Shown here: piece by piece, positions 1-8,654 of the stretch
How the letters are laid out: each line of letters begins with the position of its first letter
Position numbering within the stretch: position 1 is the stretch's first letter
Source: Lachnospiraceae bacterium
GTDB lineage: Bacteria > Bacillota_A > Clostridia > Lachnospirales > Lachnospiraceae
Direction of reading: 5' to 3'
DNA length: 64,000 nucleotides
Assembly: GCA_021770615.1 (NCBI GenBank)
Contig: JAETQR010000008.1
Location: 1 to 64,000 of the forward strand
The notes under the pieces: generated by a model
What the model was told of the DNA's origin: nothing
The model's database searches: none
Seen by the model: only the letters and a program-made list of their open reading frames with translations
Program-made: the position numbers and the translations under genes

Positions 1-115
1 ATGACTTAGCCACAGCCTATCAGTCTGTGCACGTCAACTGTTGAAACCGCCGTGTACCGAACGGTACGCACGGTGGTGTGAGAGGACGGCGGTTAATCAC
101 CGCCTCCTACTCGAT
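1..115 (+). mobile_element. 3' end of a group IIC intron (domains V and VI)
   Basis: This is the ribozyme tail of a group II intron whose body lies left of the window. Domain V folds at 46-77: a 9-bp lower stem (ACCGCCGTG with CACGGTGGT), a CG bulge at 67-68, a 4-bp upper stem (TACC/GGTA) and a GAAC loop at 59-62. The catalytic triad CGC at 48-50 is the form typical of class C introns. Domain VI follows at about 82-110, with GGCGGT (88-93) pairing ACCGCC (99-104), and the element ends in CTACTCGAT near 115. Class C introns usually insert just after transcription terminators. This one sits 15 bp beyond the stop codon of the leftward GH43 gene. The intron-encoded reverse transcriptase would lie outside the window. 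Confidence 0.88.
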
Positions 116-130
116 TGATCAGAAAATTCT

Positions 131-1783
131 TTACCACGCATAAGTGCCATCTGTGTTCCGTATGTCACCTAATTCGGTATAGTCAAAGTCGCTGAACTCT
201 GCCACCGTATCATAATAAGCATAATCGACACAGGCCATTCCCACGAAAGCGCCGGTGAAGAAACCACCATAGCTTTGCAGTACATAGTCGTCCGACAAGA
301 TAGCGGCATCGAATGTTACCGGAATTTTTTTATAGTTTTCGCCGTCAAAGGAATATTCATAGAAATACTGTTCTTTCCTTACTTTTGTGCGGAACCATAC
401 ATCAGCTCCTTCCGGTACCGGGATCGCATGATCTTTCAGGAAGGAAGTATAATTGCCACGGTTGCATTCTGCGACTTCAATGACACGTCCACTTTCTTCG
501 TTCCATGTCACAAAAGCGAATGACCAGTGTTTGTCGTTATAGTAATTCGTAAGGCCGGCCATCTGCTGATAGGAATACGGATCATAGCTTACCTTGACAG
601 AGGCGTCAAAGTAAAATGCCTGCCAGCGTTTTGCCACCAATGACAATTCATGGGTATTGCAAAGTGAGCCCTGTCCACGCAGAATAAGTCTGCCATCGCC
701 TGTCCTGCCCATGTCGTCTGTAAATGGAACCCGGAGGGTATTCCACTCGTCATGGAGTTTTGGTGCATCAAAGGTATCGTGGAAAGAATGGTCTGCCGGT
801 GCGTCTGTCTCGATTCCATCTGCCGGTGCATCGACGTAGACACGTCCGCCGTGACCGCCCTCGATACGCGGCCATCCTTCATCGTCCCAATACACTTTCT
901 GGATCGCAGTCTCACGCCCCAGTGTGCAATAGCCGCGGGGATCGATGCAGGACTCATTTTCATGAACCCATGGGCGTCCGCAGAGGCTGGCGTAGTACCA
1001 TTCGCCACCCGGAGTCTCGACCAGGGCGCCATGTCCTTGTTTCTGTATGCCAAGATATGGTGTGTCGAAGTTCGTAATAAACGGGCCGTCCGGTTCTGTC
1101 TCAAAGCTCAGTGCATCGAGCGTCCGGGAGCGCGCCACGACCTCCTGATGGGTGTAGACGGTGCCACCCTGTGCGGCAAACAGATAATAATATCCATTGA
1201 TCTTATAAAGGTGCGGGCCCTCTACAAGTTTGACATCTGTTCCGTTGTAAATATTTCGTGCGGTCTCCGGTTTTAATTTCATGGTAGCTGTGTCAAATTC
1301 CGTCAGTGTGATGCCATCGAACGCATGATGATATTCCCGGTGATCCCATGTCTGCTGAACGAGATATTTCCGTCCGTCCTCATCGTGGAACAGTGAGGCA
1401 TCGAATCCAACGCCATTGATGCGGATTGGATCGGACCAGGGGCCGCGGATATCGTCAGCGGTTGTCAGATAGTTGACCATATCCTTAAAATTTCCTTCGG
1501 TCACTTTAACGTCTGTATACACAAGCCAGAATTTTCCGTCAGAATAGGACAGATCGGGCGCCCAGATCCCGCCGGAAGACGGATTTCCCTTCATGTCGAG
1601 CAGTGTTGTGGTTGACAGAGGAGAAGGAAGCAGATTCCAGTGGATCATATCTTTGGATTCATGAAGCCGAACACCCGGAAACCACTCGAAGGTAGAGTTG
1701 GCGATGTAGTAGGTGTCATCGACACGGATGATAGACGGATCTGCGTTAAAACCGGGCAGTACCGGATTTTTCAGTTGTTTCAT
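131..1783 (-). CDS. GH43 family beta-xylosidase
   Basis: This is a 550-aa cytoplasmic glycoside hydrolase without a signal peptide, expected to release xylose from the non-reducing ends of xylo-oligosaccharides. The five-bladed propeller covers about residues 5-320. The GH43 catalytic triad is visible: base D15 in NADPS, pKa modulator D128 in FDASLF and acid E188 in VEGPH. A C-terminal beta-sandwich (about 330-545) matches the usual two-domain architecture of long GH43 xylosidases. The start follows GGAGG at a rather long 12-nt spacing. The gene is divergent from an AraC-type regulator 230 bp away, which may control it. An arabinofuranosidase or dual activity cannot be excluded from sequence alone. 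Confidence 0.9.
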   Translation of the reverse strand: MKQLKNPVLPGFNADPSIIRVDDTYYIANSTFEWFPGVRLHESKDMIHWNLLPSPLSTTTLLDMKGNPSSGGIWAPDLSYSDGKFWLVYTDVKVTEGNFKDMVNYLTTADDIRGPWSDPIRINGVGFDASLFHDEDGRKYLVQQTWDHREYHHAFDGITLTEFDTATMKLKPETARNIYNGTDVKLVEGPHLYKINGYYYLFAAQGGTVYTHQEVVARSRTLDALSFETEPDGPFITNFDTPYLGIQKQGHGALVETPGGEWYYASLCGRPWVHENESCIDPRGYCTLGRETAIQKVYWDDEGWPRIEGGHGGRVYVDAPADGIETDAPADHSFHDTFDAPKLHDEWNTLRVPFTDDMGRTGDGRLILRGQGSLCNTHELSLVAKRWQAFYFDASVKVSYDPYSYQQMAGLTNYYNDKHWSFAFVTWNEESGRVIEVAECNRGNYTSFLKDHAIPVPEGADVWFRTKVRKEQYFYEYSFDGENYKKIPVTFDAAILSDDYVLQSYGGFFTGAFVGMACVDYAYYDTVAEFSDFDYTELGDIRNTDGTYAW

Positions 1784-1888
1784 AAGTTAAGTAAGCCTCC
1801 AATCTGAGGATACCAGATCATATATAGCAAATCATGGTATCGGTCGTTGTATGTATTTTTATAATAAGTATAGCGATTATTGGAGGAA

Positions 1889-1917
1889 AAGACAAGGTTA
1901 AAATTTTATGCTATAAT
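1889..1917 (+). promoter_or_regulatory. Extended -10 promoter for the AraC/GyrI regulator
   Basis: TATAAT at 1912-1917 is preceded by TG at 1909-1910, which makes an extended -10. The -35 (AAGACA, 1889-1894) is weak and 17 bp away. It points toward the gene at 2017. An inverted repeat, GATACCA/TGGTATC, lies in the same divergent gap at about 1824-1856 and could be an operator for the leftward xylosidase gene. Confidence 0.55.
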
Positions 1918-2016
1918 GTGTAGGTATGTTAGGAGAAAAAGGCATTGAAATGTCCCAAGAAATATCAGAAAAATAAATAGAATGTTTGCTAAGCTGTATA
2001 CACGGGAGGTAAAGAG

Positions 2017-2907
2017 ATGCAGGAATGGAATGAAGTTGTTCAATGTATGATCGAGTGGATTGAAGAGCACTTAGATCAGAACCCGATCCTTAGTAAGCTG
2101 TCGCGCGAAGTGGGGTACTCACCATGGTATTGCTCTGTTATGTTTCATGATGTGACGGGAATGACATTGAAAAACTATGTAGCAGGGCGAAGGCTAAGCC
2201 TTGCTACTGTAGAAATCCGGGATACGAAAGAGAGGATACTGGATGTGGCGATCAAATATGGGTACTCGTCACAGGAGGCACTCGGCCGGGCATTTAAAGA
2301 CCGGTATGGATGTACACCGGCTGTTTACCGCAAAAATCCTGTTCCAATCCCGATGACCATTCACAAGCATGTTTTATTTCCGCAAATAAATACAGAAAGG
2401 TTGAGGAGAATGCAAGAGAAACGTTTAGATGTTCGCGTAGAACATATTCCTGCGCATAAGTATTTGGGGATTTGGGAAGAAAAAGCCGACAATTATGGTG
2501 ATTTTTGGAAGTACCATGCATGTGATGATGTATGCGGCATCATTGACAGCATGGACAAAATGGCACATCCGATCATCACAGCGCACACAGCGGGATGGAA
2601 GAAATCCGGAAATAAAAAAATCTATTTTTATGGTTTGGGAGTGCCATTGGAATATGATGGGAAGATTCCGGATGGATTTTCAATAAAGGAAATTCCGGCC
2701 AGTGATTACCTTGTTTTTTCTTATCCGGCATTTGATTTTATGAAGGAAAATAACGAAGTGATGGCAGCGGTTGAAAAACTGGCATGGGGTTTTGACCCGG
2801 GACAGATGGGCTACGAGTGGAACGAGGACGCATGCCCGGTTTATCAAAGACATTATCCGGAGAAACTGGGATATCAGGTGGTGCGGCCGGTGCGGAAAAA
2901 ATTATAA
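2017..2907 (+). CDS. AraC-family regulator with GyrI-like effector domain
   Basis: This 296-aa protein has an N-terminal AraC/XylS double helix-turn-helix (about residues 8-106, with the conserved second-HTH region around SQEALGRAFKDRYG). A C-terminal GyrI/SOUL-like ligand-binding domain follows (about 127-295). In this family the C-terminal domain binds hydrophobic or cationic small molecules (Rob- or BmrR-type). The start is the ATG after AGGTAAAGAG. The gene is divergent from the GH43 xylosidase, but the effector domain suggests a toxic-compound sensor more than a sugar sensor, so its target is uncertain. Confidence 0.87.
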   Translation: MQEWNEVVQCMIEWIEEHLDQNPILSKLSREVGYSPWYCSVMFHDVTGMTLKNYVAGRRLSLATVEIRDTKERILDVAIKYGYSSQEALGRAFKDRYGCTPAVYRKNPVPIPMTIHKHVLFPQINTERLRRMQEKRLDVRVEHIPAHKYLGIWEEKADNYGDFWKYHACDDVCGIIDSMDKMAHPIITAHTAGWKKSGNKKIYFYGLGVPLEYDGKIPDGFSIKEIPASDYLVFSYPAFDFMKENNEVMAAVEKLAWGFDPGQMGYEWNEDACPVYQRHYPEKLGYQVVRPVRKKL

Positions 2908-2970
2908 TGGTGTAATGATTGACACCGCTTAGCTGTGCAGGAAGAATTTTAAATTTTGCATCGTGATAAA

Positions 2971-3089
2971 ATAAATCTTGTCAGATTTATCAGCAAGTTG
3001 CTTCGCAACTTGGTATGTGCAGAAAGCATGCACAAAAATTATGATATCGACCCTATATTTACTCAACTACCAGTTGGGCGGATATAGGG
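2971..3089. repeat. Cluster of three hairpins between AraC and XRE genes
   Basis: The 253-bp gap after the AraC-type gene holds three inverted repeats: ATAAATC/GATTTAT (2971-2990), CAAGTTG-CTTCG-CAACTTG (2994-3012, stable 5-nt loop), and CCCTATAT (3051-3058) with ATATAGGG (3082-3089) enclosing a smaller CAACT/AGTTG. None has a long T-run directly after it. They may be a weak terminator region or remains of a repeat element. No gene is visible here. Confidence 0.5.
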
Positions 3090-3160
3090 TTATATAGTTG
3101 GTTGTTTTTTGCGCCGTTGAAGTATAAAATAAGATTATCAAAAACAGGGGGTGCAAAATT

Positions 3161-3991
3161 ATGGCATTACAGGGAATTGGAAATCGCCTGAAGGCGGTGC
3201 GACAGGACAGAGGATTTACACAAAAGCAGCTGGCAGGCCTGCTTGGAGTGACGGAACAGGCGGTATCGAAATGGGAGCGGGAAATCAGTTATCCGGATAT
3301 TTCTATGCTCAATGGAATATCGGAAGTACTGGATTGTTCACCGGATTATCTGTTTGAGTATAAATCCGGGGAAAAAACCTTACTGGACCAGAACAGCATT
3401 GAGAGGAGGTCAGAGATAAATCGTCATTTGCTGCCAGATATTATTGCTGTCAGATTTGGAGAAGATCTTGTCCCTATGTTTTTGTCAGAGCACAAACAGG
3501 GATTTCCTCATATCAGCGAACTGCGCTGTCAGATAGCATCTCAGTGGGGAGTTATCATTCCGGTGATCCGCGTGATGGATGAGCTGGCGTTGGAACCGGA
3601 TCAGTATCATATCTGCATCAATGGTATCTGTGTGTATGAAGGGCATCAGGAAGATATGGGTGAAGACGGCCTGATCGGTATCTTAGAAAAACTAAAAGAG
3701 ATGATTTGGGTAAATATAGAAAACGTCTTAAATAACCAGACGATTTATCATATGGTGGAAAATCTCCGTATACGTTATCCCTATGTGATAGAAAATATTA
3801 TACCGGATGTGATTTCGTATTCAAGACTCCGCCAGGTTGTGATCCATCTTTTGAAGGATCATGAGTGTGCAGTGAATCCACTGATTCTTATTATTGAATC
3901 TATGGAACGCCATGCCGGGATTACGGATGCAAAAGAGCTTGCCAAAAAGGTGATGGAGAATATTGGGGACGGATTTAAACTGGTACATTGA
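3161..3991 (+). CDS. XRE-family HTH transcriptional regulator
   Basis: This 276-aa protein has a Cro/C1-type HTH at residues 4-62 (LKAVRQDRGFTQKQLAGLLG, then a recognition helix with VSKWERE). A long helical C-terminal region (about 75-276) has no motif I recognise. The start ATG follows AGGGGG at good spacing. Proteins of this build in Clostridia are usually stand-alone stress or developmental regulators. Its partner genes cannot be told from the neighbourhood. Confidence 0.83.
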   Translation: MALQGIGNRLKAVRQDRGFTQKQLAGLLGVTEQAVSKWEREISYPDISMLNGISEVLDCSPDYLFEYKSGEKTLLDQNSIERRSEINRHLLPDIIAVRFGEDLVPMFLSEHKQGFPHISELRCQIASQWGVIIPVIRVMDELALEPDQYHICINGICVYEGHQEDMGEDGLIGILEKLKEMIWVNIENVLNNQTIYHMVENLRIRYPYVIENIIPDVISYSRLRQVVIHLLKDHECAVNPLILIIESMERHAGITDAKELAKKVMENIGDGFKLVH

Positions 3992-4059
3992 TAGCAGACG
4001 GGAGTGGATCCGGAAAAGGCAGAAGCCTTTTTTAATAGAACTTTAGAGGTGAATGAGAG

Positions 4060-4527
4060 ATGAATTTATATGATATATTTGAACAGTTAAATATTGATTT
4101 TCAGGAAATAGAACATGAGCCGGTTTTTACTGTGGAACAAGCGAAGGAAGTAAAACACAGGATAGATGGTACAGGTTGCAAGAACTTGTTTTTAACGGAC
4201 AAAAAAGGCAAATATGTCTTAGTATTAGTAGATGAAAATAAGAGGGCTGATATTAGGCAGATAGAAAAAACGGCTCATACTTCACATTTGTCATTTGCAG
4301 ATACATCCGAATTGAAAAATATTTTACAGTTGGAACAGGGAAGTGTCACACCATTAGGGATCGTGAATGATAAAGAGAATCAGGTTCTTTTAGTAATTGA
4401 TCGTGATCTGAAGGATAAGAAATTATTACTTCATCCCAATACAAATACGAAAACAGTTTCAATTACTTATGATGACTTAATAAAATTTATTGAGTTTGAA
4501 AGGCATAGTTATATAATAAAAAAATAA
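4060..4527 (+). CDS. ProX/YbaK-like aminoacyl-tRNA deacylase
   Basis: This 155-aa free-standing editing-domain protein belongs to the YbaK/ProX/PrdX superfamily. Such proteins hydrolyse mischarged Ala- or Cys-tRNA(Pro) in trans. Family hallmarks seen are the N-terminal EHEPVFT segment, GCKNLFL..KKGKYVLVL, the middle RADIRQIEK.. region and the GSVTPLGIVND motif that lines the active site, followed by the HPN motif near residue 127. Length is typical of PrdX (about 160 aa). It stands alone between two regulators, with no prolyl-tRNA synthetase nearby. Confidence 0.87.
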   Translation: MNLYDIFEQLNIDFQEIEHEPVFTVEQAKEVKHRIDGTGCKNLFLTDKKGKYVLVLVDENKRADIRQIEKTAHTSHLSFADTSELKNILQLEQGSVTPLGIVNDKENQVLLVIDRDLKDKKLLLHPNTNTKTVSITYDDLIKFIEFERHSYIIKK

Positions 4528-4534
4528 TATGTAC

Positions 4535-4565
4535 TTGACTCTTCCCCTGGGGCATCCTTTAAGAT
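4535..4565 (+). promoter_or_regulatory. MerR-type promoter with 19-bp spacer
   Basis: TTGACT (4535-4540) and TAAGAT (4560-4565) are separated by 19 bp. This overlong spacer is the signature of promoters activated by DNA distortion through MerR-family proteins. The spacer contains the dyad CCCCTGGGG. It lies 53 bp upstream of the MerR-methyltransferase gene, so autoregulation is likely. Confidence 0.75.
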
Positions 4566-4618
4566 AAAAATATGGATATCCAGAAATGTAAATTATTTAT
4601 CAAAAAGGAGGAATCGTT

Positions 4619-5797
4619 ATGGATAAGATGACATCCGGTGAAATCGCTAAAAAAGCGGGAATTTCCCAAAAGGCTGTGAGAATATATGATGAGAAGGGAC
4701 TTCTTAAGCCGGTGGATTACTCGGAAGGGAATTATCGGTTATATGATAAACAGTCACTTCTGATCCTTGAGAAGATCATAGCATTAAAGCATGTGGGATT
4801 TAGTCTTGAACAGATCAGGGATTACCTGAAAAATACAGAGAATGATAATGTTTTAGGAACTCTTCAATCTCAGATTGATATGATGGAAGAAAAGCGGTAT
4901 CAGTTAGAAAAAGCAATAAGATGTATAAAAGCGGCTATCGCAAGGAGCAACGGTCAACCAGATTGGGATGATGTCGCTAGGATCATCCAGAAAATGGAAA
5001 GTGATCAGTCGTCTGATGAGGGCCATTTTCATGCACTCAAGCATAATGCAGATGGAGAGGACTGGTATGTGAAGCTTTATCATTCGATAGACTTAAAGGG
5101 TGGAGAAAGGGTACTGGATTTAGGCTGTGGTTTTAGTAAGATATGGAGACATAACTGGGATGAAATACCGAAAGATGTTGTTATTGATGGTTATGATCTG
5201 CATGGGAGCTGGGCCGATGATTTTGAAAAATATATTGATGAAAACCAAGATGCACTTGCCGATGGTACAAGAGTAGTTTTGCACTGGGGTGACGTGGAGA
5301 AGGAGGCAACATGGGAAGAGGTTAAAGGGAATGCACCATATTCTATGGTAATCGCTCATTATTTGTTAAATGTACTTGAAGATGTAGAAGGTTTCGTCGC
5401 CAGAGCCTCTAATGTAGTTAAGAAGGGAGGAATGTTTTCTGTGAACTGCTATGGAATGAATGCAGAGCACACATTCTGGCAGCAAACATTTCGTGAAATA
5501 GGTCTTGATGAGGCTTTTGTAAAGGAATTAAATATAAGTAAGCAAAAGCGTCATGATGATTTTGAAAAACTTCTGAAAAAATACTTTGGACGGGTTGAGT
5601 ATATTACAATTCCATCACCTATGGTATATGATTCTGCCGAAGAAGTGTTTGAGCGTGCAATCAGGTACAACAAACATGCAGAAAAATATTTGACGCAAAA
5701 AAAGGATTTGATCGTTGAATATTTTGATCATGTGATCAAGCAGAATGAACAGGTCAAACTCCCGTCGGAAGGTGGATTCTGGCATTGTTATAAGTAG
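4619..5797 (+). CDS. MerR-type regulator fused to SAM methyltransferase
   Basis: This 392-aa two-domain protein has an N-terminal MerR winged HTH (about residues 4-75: EIAKKAGISQKAVRIYDEKG). A coiled-coil dimerisation helix follows (about 80-115), then a class I SAM-dependent methyltransferase (about 140-300, motif I VLDLGCGFS near 163-172). In usual MerR proteins the C-terminal domain senses a ligand. Here it is an apparent enzyme, so the protein could methylate a toxic compound as well as sense it. SD AAAAGGAGG precedes the ATG. A MerR-type promoter lies just upstream. The methyl acceptor is unknown. Confidence 0.85.
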   Translation: MDKMTSGEIAKKAGISQKAVRIYDEKGLLKPVDYSEGNYRLYDKQSLLILEKIIALKHVGFSLEQIRDYLKNTENDNVLGTLQSQIDMMEEKRYQLEKAIRCIKAAIARSNGQPDWDDVARIIQKMESDQSSDEGHFHALKHNADGEDWYVKLYHSIDLKGGERVLDLGCGFSKIWRHNWDEIPKDVVIDGYDLHGSWADDFEKYIDENQDALADGTRVVLHWGDVEKEATWEEVKGNAPYSMVIAHYLLNVLEDVEGFVARASNVVKKGGMFSVNCYGMNAEHTFWQQTFREIGLDEAFVKELNISKQKRHDDFEKLLKKYFGRVEYITIPSPMVYDSAEEVFERAIRYNKHAEKYLTQKKDLIVEYFDHVIKQNEQVKLPSEGGFWHCYK

Positions 5798-5806
5798 CGT
5801 TTTTCC

Positions 5807-5935
5807 TTATTTCTTTGCCCAATCCACAAAATCATCCCATTTATCTTTTAAACCAATACCAAGGATTCCATCTAAGACTGCAATAATTCCCACATAGCCC
5901 AGAATGGTAACGATCCACTTAAATACTCTTTTCAT
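5807..5935 (-). CDS. 42-aa single-span membrane miniprotein
   Basis: A small leftward gene encodes a 42-residue peptide starting MKRVFKWIVTILGYVG and ending DDFVDWAKK. It has a positively charged start, one hydrophobic segment (about residues 7-29) and a charged, Trp-containing C-terminus, as in small membrane proteins. A perfect GGAGG lies 6 nt before the ATG. It is convergent with the MerR-methyltransferase gene and divergent from the YkgJ gene. The strong RBS and sensible topology support it being real. Function is unknown. Confidence 0.62.
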   Translation of the reverse strand: MKRVFKWIVTILGYVGIIAVLDGILGIGLKDKWDDFVDWAKK

Positions 5936-6075
5936 ATGTTGCCTCCACTAAATCCTGATCATGATACCTGTATTATATCAGATGGTTTTAGGGATTACAA
6001 GGTGTTGTGGAGTTTTTAAATTCATGATACAATAAGTTTATGCATATATTGTCTGGCTTAAAGGGGGAAGATGCG

Positions 6076-6597
6076 ATGATACCACCAAGAAAAATATCAC
6101 GGATAGCCAAAGAAAAAGAAGATGAAAATTTTGAATTTCGTACATTTTTGAAGATCAATGCAGATGAGGAGGATTTAGATAAGCGTTTTTTACGGTTGCA
6201 CAATGAACTGTTTGCCCAATATGATTGCAGCCGCTGCAGAAGCTGTTGTAAAATGTTTCATGGGATGATTCCGGCCGAGGATATTGAACAGGATGCCGAA
6301 AAATTAAATATTACGAAAGAGCAGTTTATTGAGTTTTTTCTTGAACCCAAAACAGTAGAAGATGAACCGGATATGTATCAAACAAAGCACAGACCTTGTG
6401 ATTTTCTGCAGGAAGATGGAAATTGCAAACTCGGAGATTGTAAACCGGAAAACTGTATCAAGTATCCATATACAAATCAGCCGCATCGGTTGGGGAGTTT
6501 GTTTAGTGTGTTGGATGTGATTTCGGTTTGTCCGGTTGCTTTTGAAATTTTTGAACGGTTGAAAGAGGAATATGGTTTTAGGAAAGGAAGAGTATAA
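6076..6597 (+). CDS. YkgJ-family cysteine-cluster protein
   Basis: This 173-aa protein has the CxxCxxCC cluster of the YkgJ (UPF0153) family (CSRCRSCCKMF) and further cysteines at CDFLQEDGNCKLGDCKPENC, thought to bind zinc or an Fe-S cluster. I chose the ATG at 6076 over one at 6040 because AAGGGGG lies at the correct spacing before it. Its stop codon overlaps the start of the next gene (TAATG), so the two are translationally coupled. Molecular function of the family is not established. Confidence 0.85.
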   Translation: MIPPRKISRIAKEKEDENFEFRTFLKINADEEDLDKRFLRLHNELFAQYDCSRCRSCCKMFHGMIPAEDIEQDAEKLNITKEQFIEFFLEPKTVEDEPDMYQTKHRPCDFLQEDGNCKLGDCKPENCIKYPYTNQPHRLGSLFSVLDVISVCPVAFEIFERLKEEYGFRKGRV

Positions 6598-8252
6598 TGA
6601 AGGCATATCAAATGAAGATAACGATTAAAAATTCCCATCCACCGATATGGAGACGATTTATCGTACCGGCGGGGCTGACGTTTTCACAGCTTGGTTTTGT
6701 GTTGAATGAAGTTATGGGTTGGTGTGGCGGCCATTTGTCCCAGTTTGAATTTTATCATTTGGGGATTGTGGTGGAGGAAGACCCGGAAGACATGGGATGG
6801 ATTGATAAGGAAGTACTGGATTCTGTTGATACACTGATTGAACCATTTATGGATAATGAGGATTGGTTTACATATATTTATGATTTTGGTGATGATTGGC
6901 AGCACCGGGTGGAGATAGAAAAGATTCTGCCGGAATATGAGTTTGATTATCCGATGGTTCTGAAGTATAAGGGGAATACACCTTATGAGGACTGTGGCGG
7001 TATATATGGGTATTATCATTTGCTTAAGGTGCTGGATGACCCGGAAGATGAAGAGTATGAGCAAATGAAGGAATGGGTACGATCAATGCCGTATGATGAA
7101 TATGATCTGGAGCAGGTAAACCGGGAGCTGAAGAATCATCCTTTGAGCAAAAGAACACATGCACCGATGTCTCGTGTGGAAATATATGAGAGCATCTGGA
7201 ACGGAGAACCATTGTACAGGATCGCCAGTGGCGCAGATGAGCGGACTGAGAGAGAGGAGGCATCGCTGGAGCAGTGGAGAGCGTTGTATGAAGCGGCGGC
7301 AAAAATCAAGGAGTTAAAACCGTGGGAGCGTTTTTGGGATATGGACTTGATTGCTCTTAAGGAAGGAGATGATTCTGCATTTGCTGTGATCATGGGACGA
7401 GGTGGTGAATGTTATGGTATTGCTATTTATGAAGGTCTCGAGGGACTGAATGATTTTATGATGCTGTGTAATCGGGAGAAACTTAATCTTTCGCAAATAT
7501 ATACAGGATTTACGCAGAATAGCCTGACTTGTTATTGGGGAGACAGAGATGAGTTGTCACAGGAGCAGTATCGAATCATAAAATCGCTGGGTTATAAATT
7601 TCGGGGGAAGAATCAGTGGCCGTATTTTATCTCTCATAAGACAGGGTATTTACCGTACAATATGGATGCGGCGGAGGTAGAGCGCATGACGGTTTACTTA
7701 TTACGGCTTGCCCAGGCGATTGCGTATTATGATGAAAGAAAATTTGAAATTGATTTTGAGCGAGGCAATTTATTCTGCTATTCATTGGATCAGGAAACCG
7801 GGCGGTGGGGTGGTACAGAACAACCATTGCCATTTGTTTCCTATCGGTTTGTCAGGTTAGATATTTCGGATGAGAAGTTTGAGCGGGAACTTTGTGAAGT
7901 GCCACAGGGGAATCGGGGATTGGATGTTCAGATTGAGTGCATACCAGCAGCGATTGGCGATGAGGAATATGAACGCCCGGGGGCGATCCGAATGGTTATG
8001 TTAGCAGATACAACTACCGGTATGATCCTTAGTGCGGATATCATACACCCGGATGAGTTTGAAGGGGATGTACTGATAAATTGTATTCTGGGAGTAATAT
8101 TTGAGTCAGGACGACCGAGGGAAATCAGGATATGCAACGATATTATAGAAAATTATTTGTGCGATTTATGTAAGGTAGCAAAGATCAAATTAAAAAAGGT
8201 AAAGAAAATACCAGTCTTCCAGGAGTTTCTTGAGGGGTTGGAAGGAATATGA
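6597..8252 (+). CDS. pRiA4b ORF-3-like domain protein
   Basis: This 551-aa protein starts with a plasmid pRiA4b ORF-3-like domain (about residues 3-180: the PPIWRRFIVP start, the YDFGDDWQHRVEIE motif and CGGIYGY). A long C-terminal half follows (about 215-550) that I read as one or two uncharacterised domains common in Firmicutes homologues. pRiA4b-ORF3 domains are frequent on mobile elements, but their biochemical role is unknown. It overlaps the YkgJ gene by one base, which suggests the two proteins act together. A 25-codon frame overlapping its stop is not convincing as a gene. Confidence 0.78.
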   Translation: MKAYQMKITIKNSHPPIWRRFIVPAGLTFSQLGFVLNEVMGWCGGHLSQFEFYHLGIVVEEDPEDMGWIDKEVLDSVDTLIEPFMDNEDWFTYIYDFGDDWQHRVEIEKILPEYEFDYPMVLKYKGNTPYEDCGGIYGYYHLLKVLDDPEDEEYEQMKEWVRSMPYDEYDLEQVNRELKNHPLSKRTHAPMSRVEIYESIWNGEPLYRIASGADERTEREEASLEQWRALYEAAAKIKELKPWERFWDMDLIALKEGDDSAFAVIMGRGGECYGIAIYEGLEGLNDFMMLCNREKLNLSQIYTGFTQNSLTCYWGDRDELSQEQYRIIKSLGYKFRGKNQWPYFISHKTGYLPYNMDAAEVERMTVYLLRLAQAIAYYDERKFEIDFERGNLFCYSLDQETGRWGGTEQPLPFVSYRFVRLDISDEKFERELCEVPQGNRGLDVQIECIPAAIGDEEYERPGAIRMVMLADTTTGMILSADIIHPDEFEGDVLINCILGVIFESGRPREIRICNDIIENYLCDLCKVAKIKLKKVKKIPVFQEFLEGLEGI

Positions 8253-8457
8253 TGGAGTATCATCAGGTTACGCTTATTGGAGTCATTATGCATGTAATTA
8301 TTATGTATCATAAAGTTTTTTCTTGATTCTAACATTGTTTTTTACTATAATTAGTTGTAACGAGCATGCCCGTTAAGTATATCGCTTCTCTGATTTTGTA
8401 TTATTATATAGGATATAAATACTCGTTGTTTTCTTTGTTTTGCCATTTGAAAAAATT

Positions 8458-8503
8458 GTAACATAGTAGATGGACAGATTCTGTCCATCTACTATGTTAC
8501 AAT
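8458..8503 (+). promoter_or_regulatory. Palindromic operator and extended -10 promoter of the WYL operon
   Basis: A perfect inverted repeat has 20-bp arms (8458-8477 and 8481-8500) around ATT; its core is GGACAG-ATT-CTGTCC. Eight bases after the core lies TGTTACAAT (8495-8503), an extended -10. There is no good separate -35, so the operator occupies that place. The same core and spacing recur at 14689-14722 facing the other way. The rest of the 402-bp gap (8253-8654) holds a near-palindrome at about 8357-8372 and a transcribed leader of about 145 nt with no convincing gene. Confidence 0.8.
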
Positions 8504-8654
8504 GACAACAGAGCGTATGAGAGGAAATCTTAATTTTCTGTTGTTTGTGGCGGTGTATTCGCCGCATCGGAAGGAGTGTAAGAACGTTGAAAGAATTGGA
8601 GGAGGGAGTTGTCGGGATTCTGACGGGAAAAGACAAAAGAGGGGACAGTGATCT

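Noticed and set aside
8249..8326. 25-codon hydrophobic frame overlapping the stop of the pRiA4b-like gene
   Set aside because: It has a partial RBS (GGAAGG) but only low-complexity content, and nothing else supports it.
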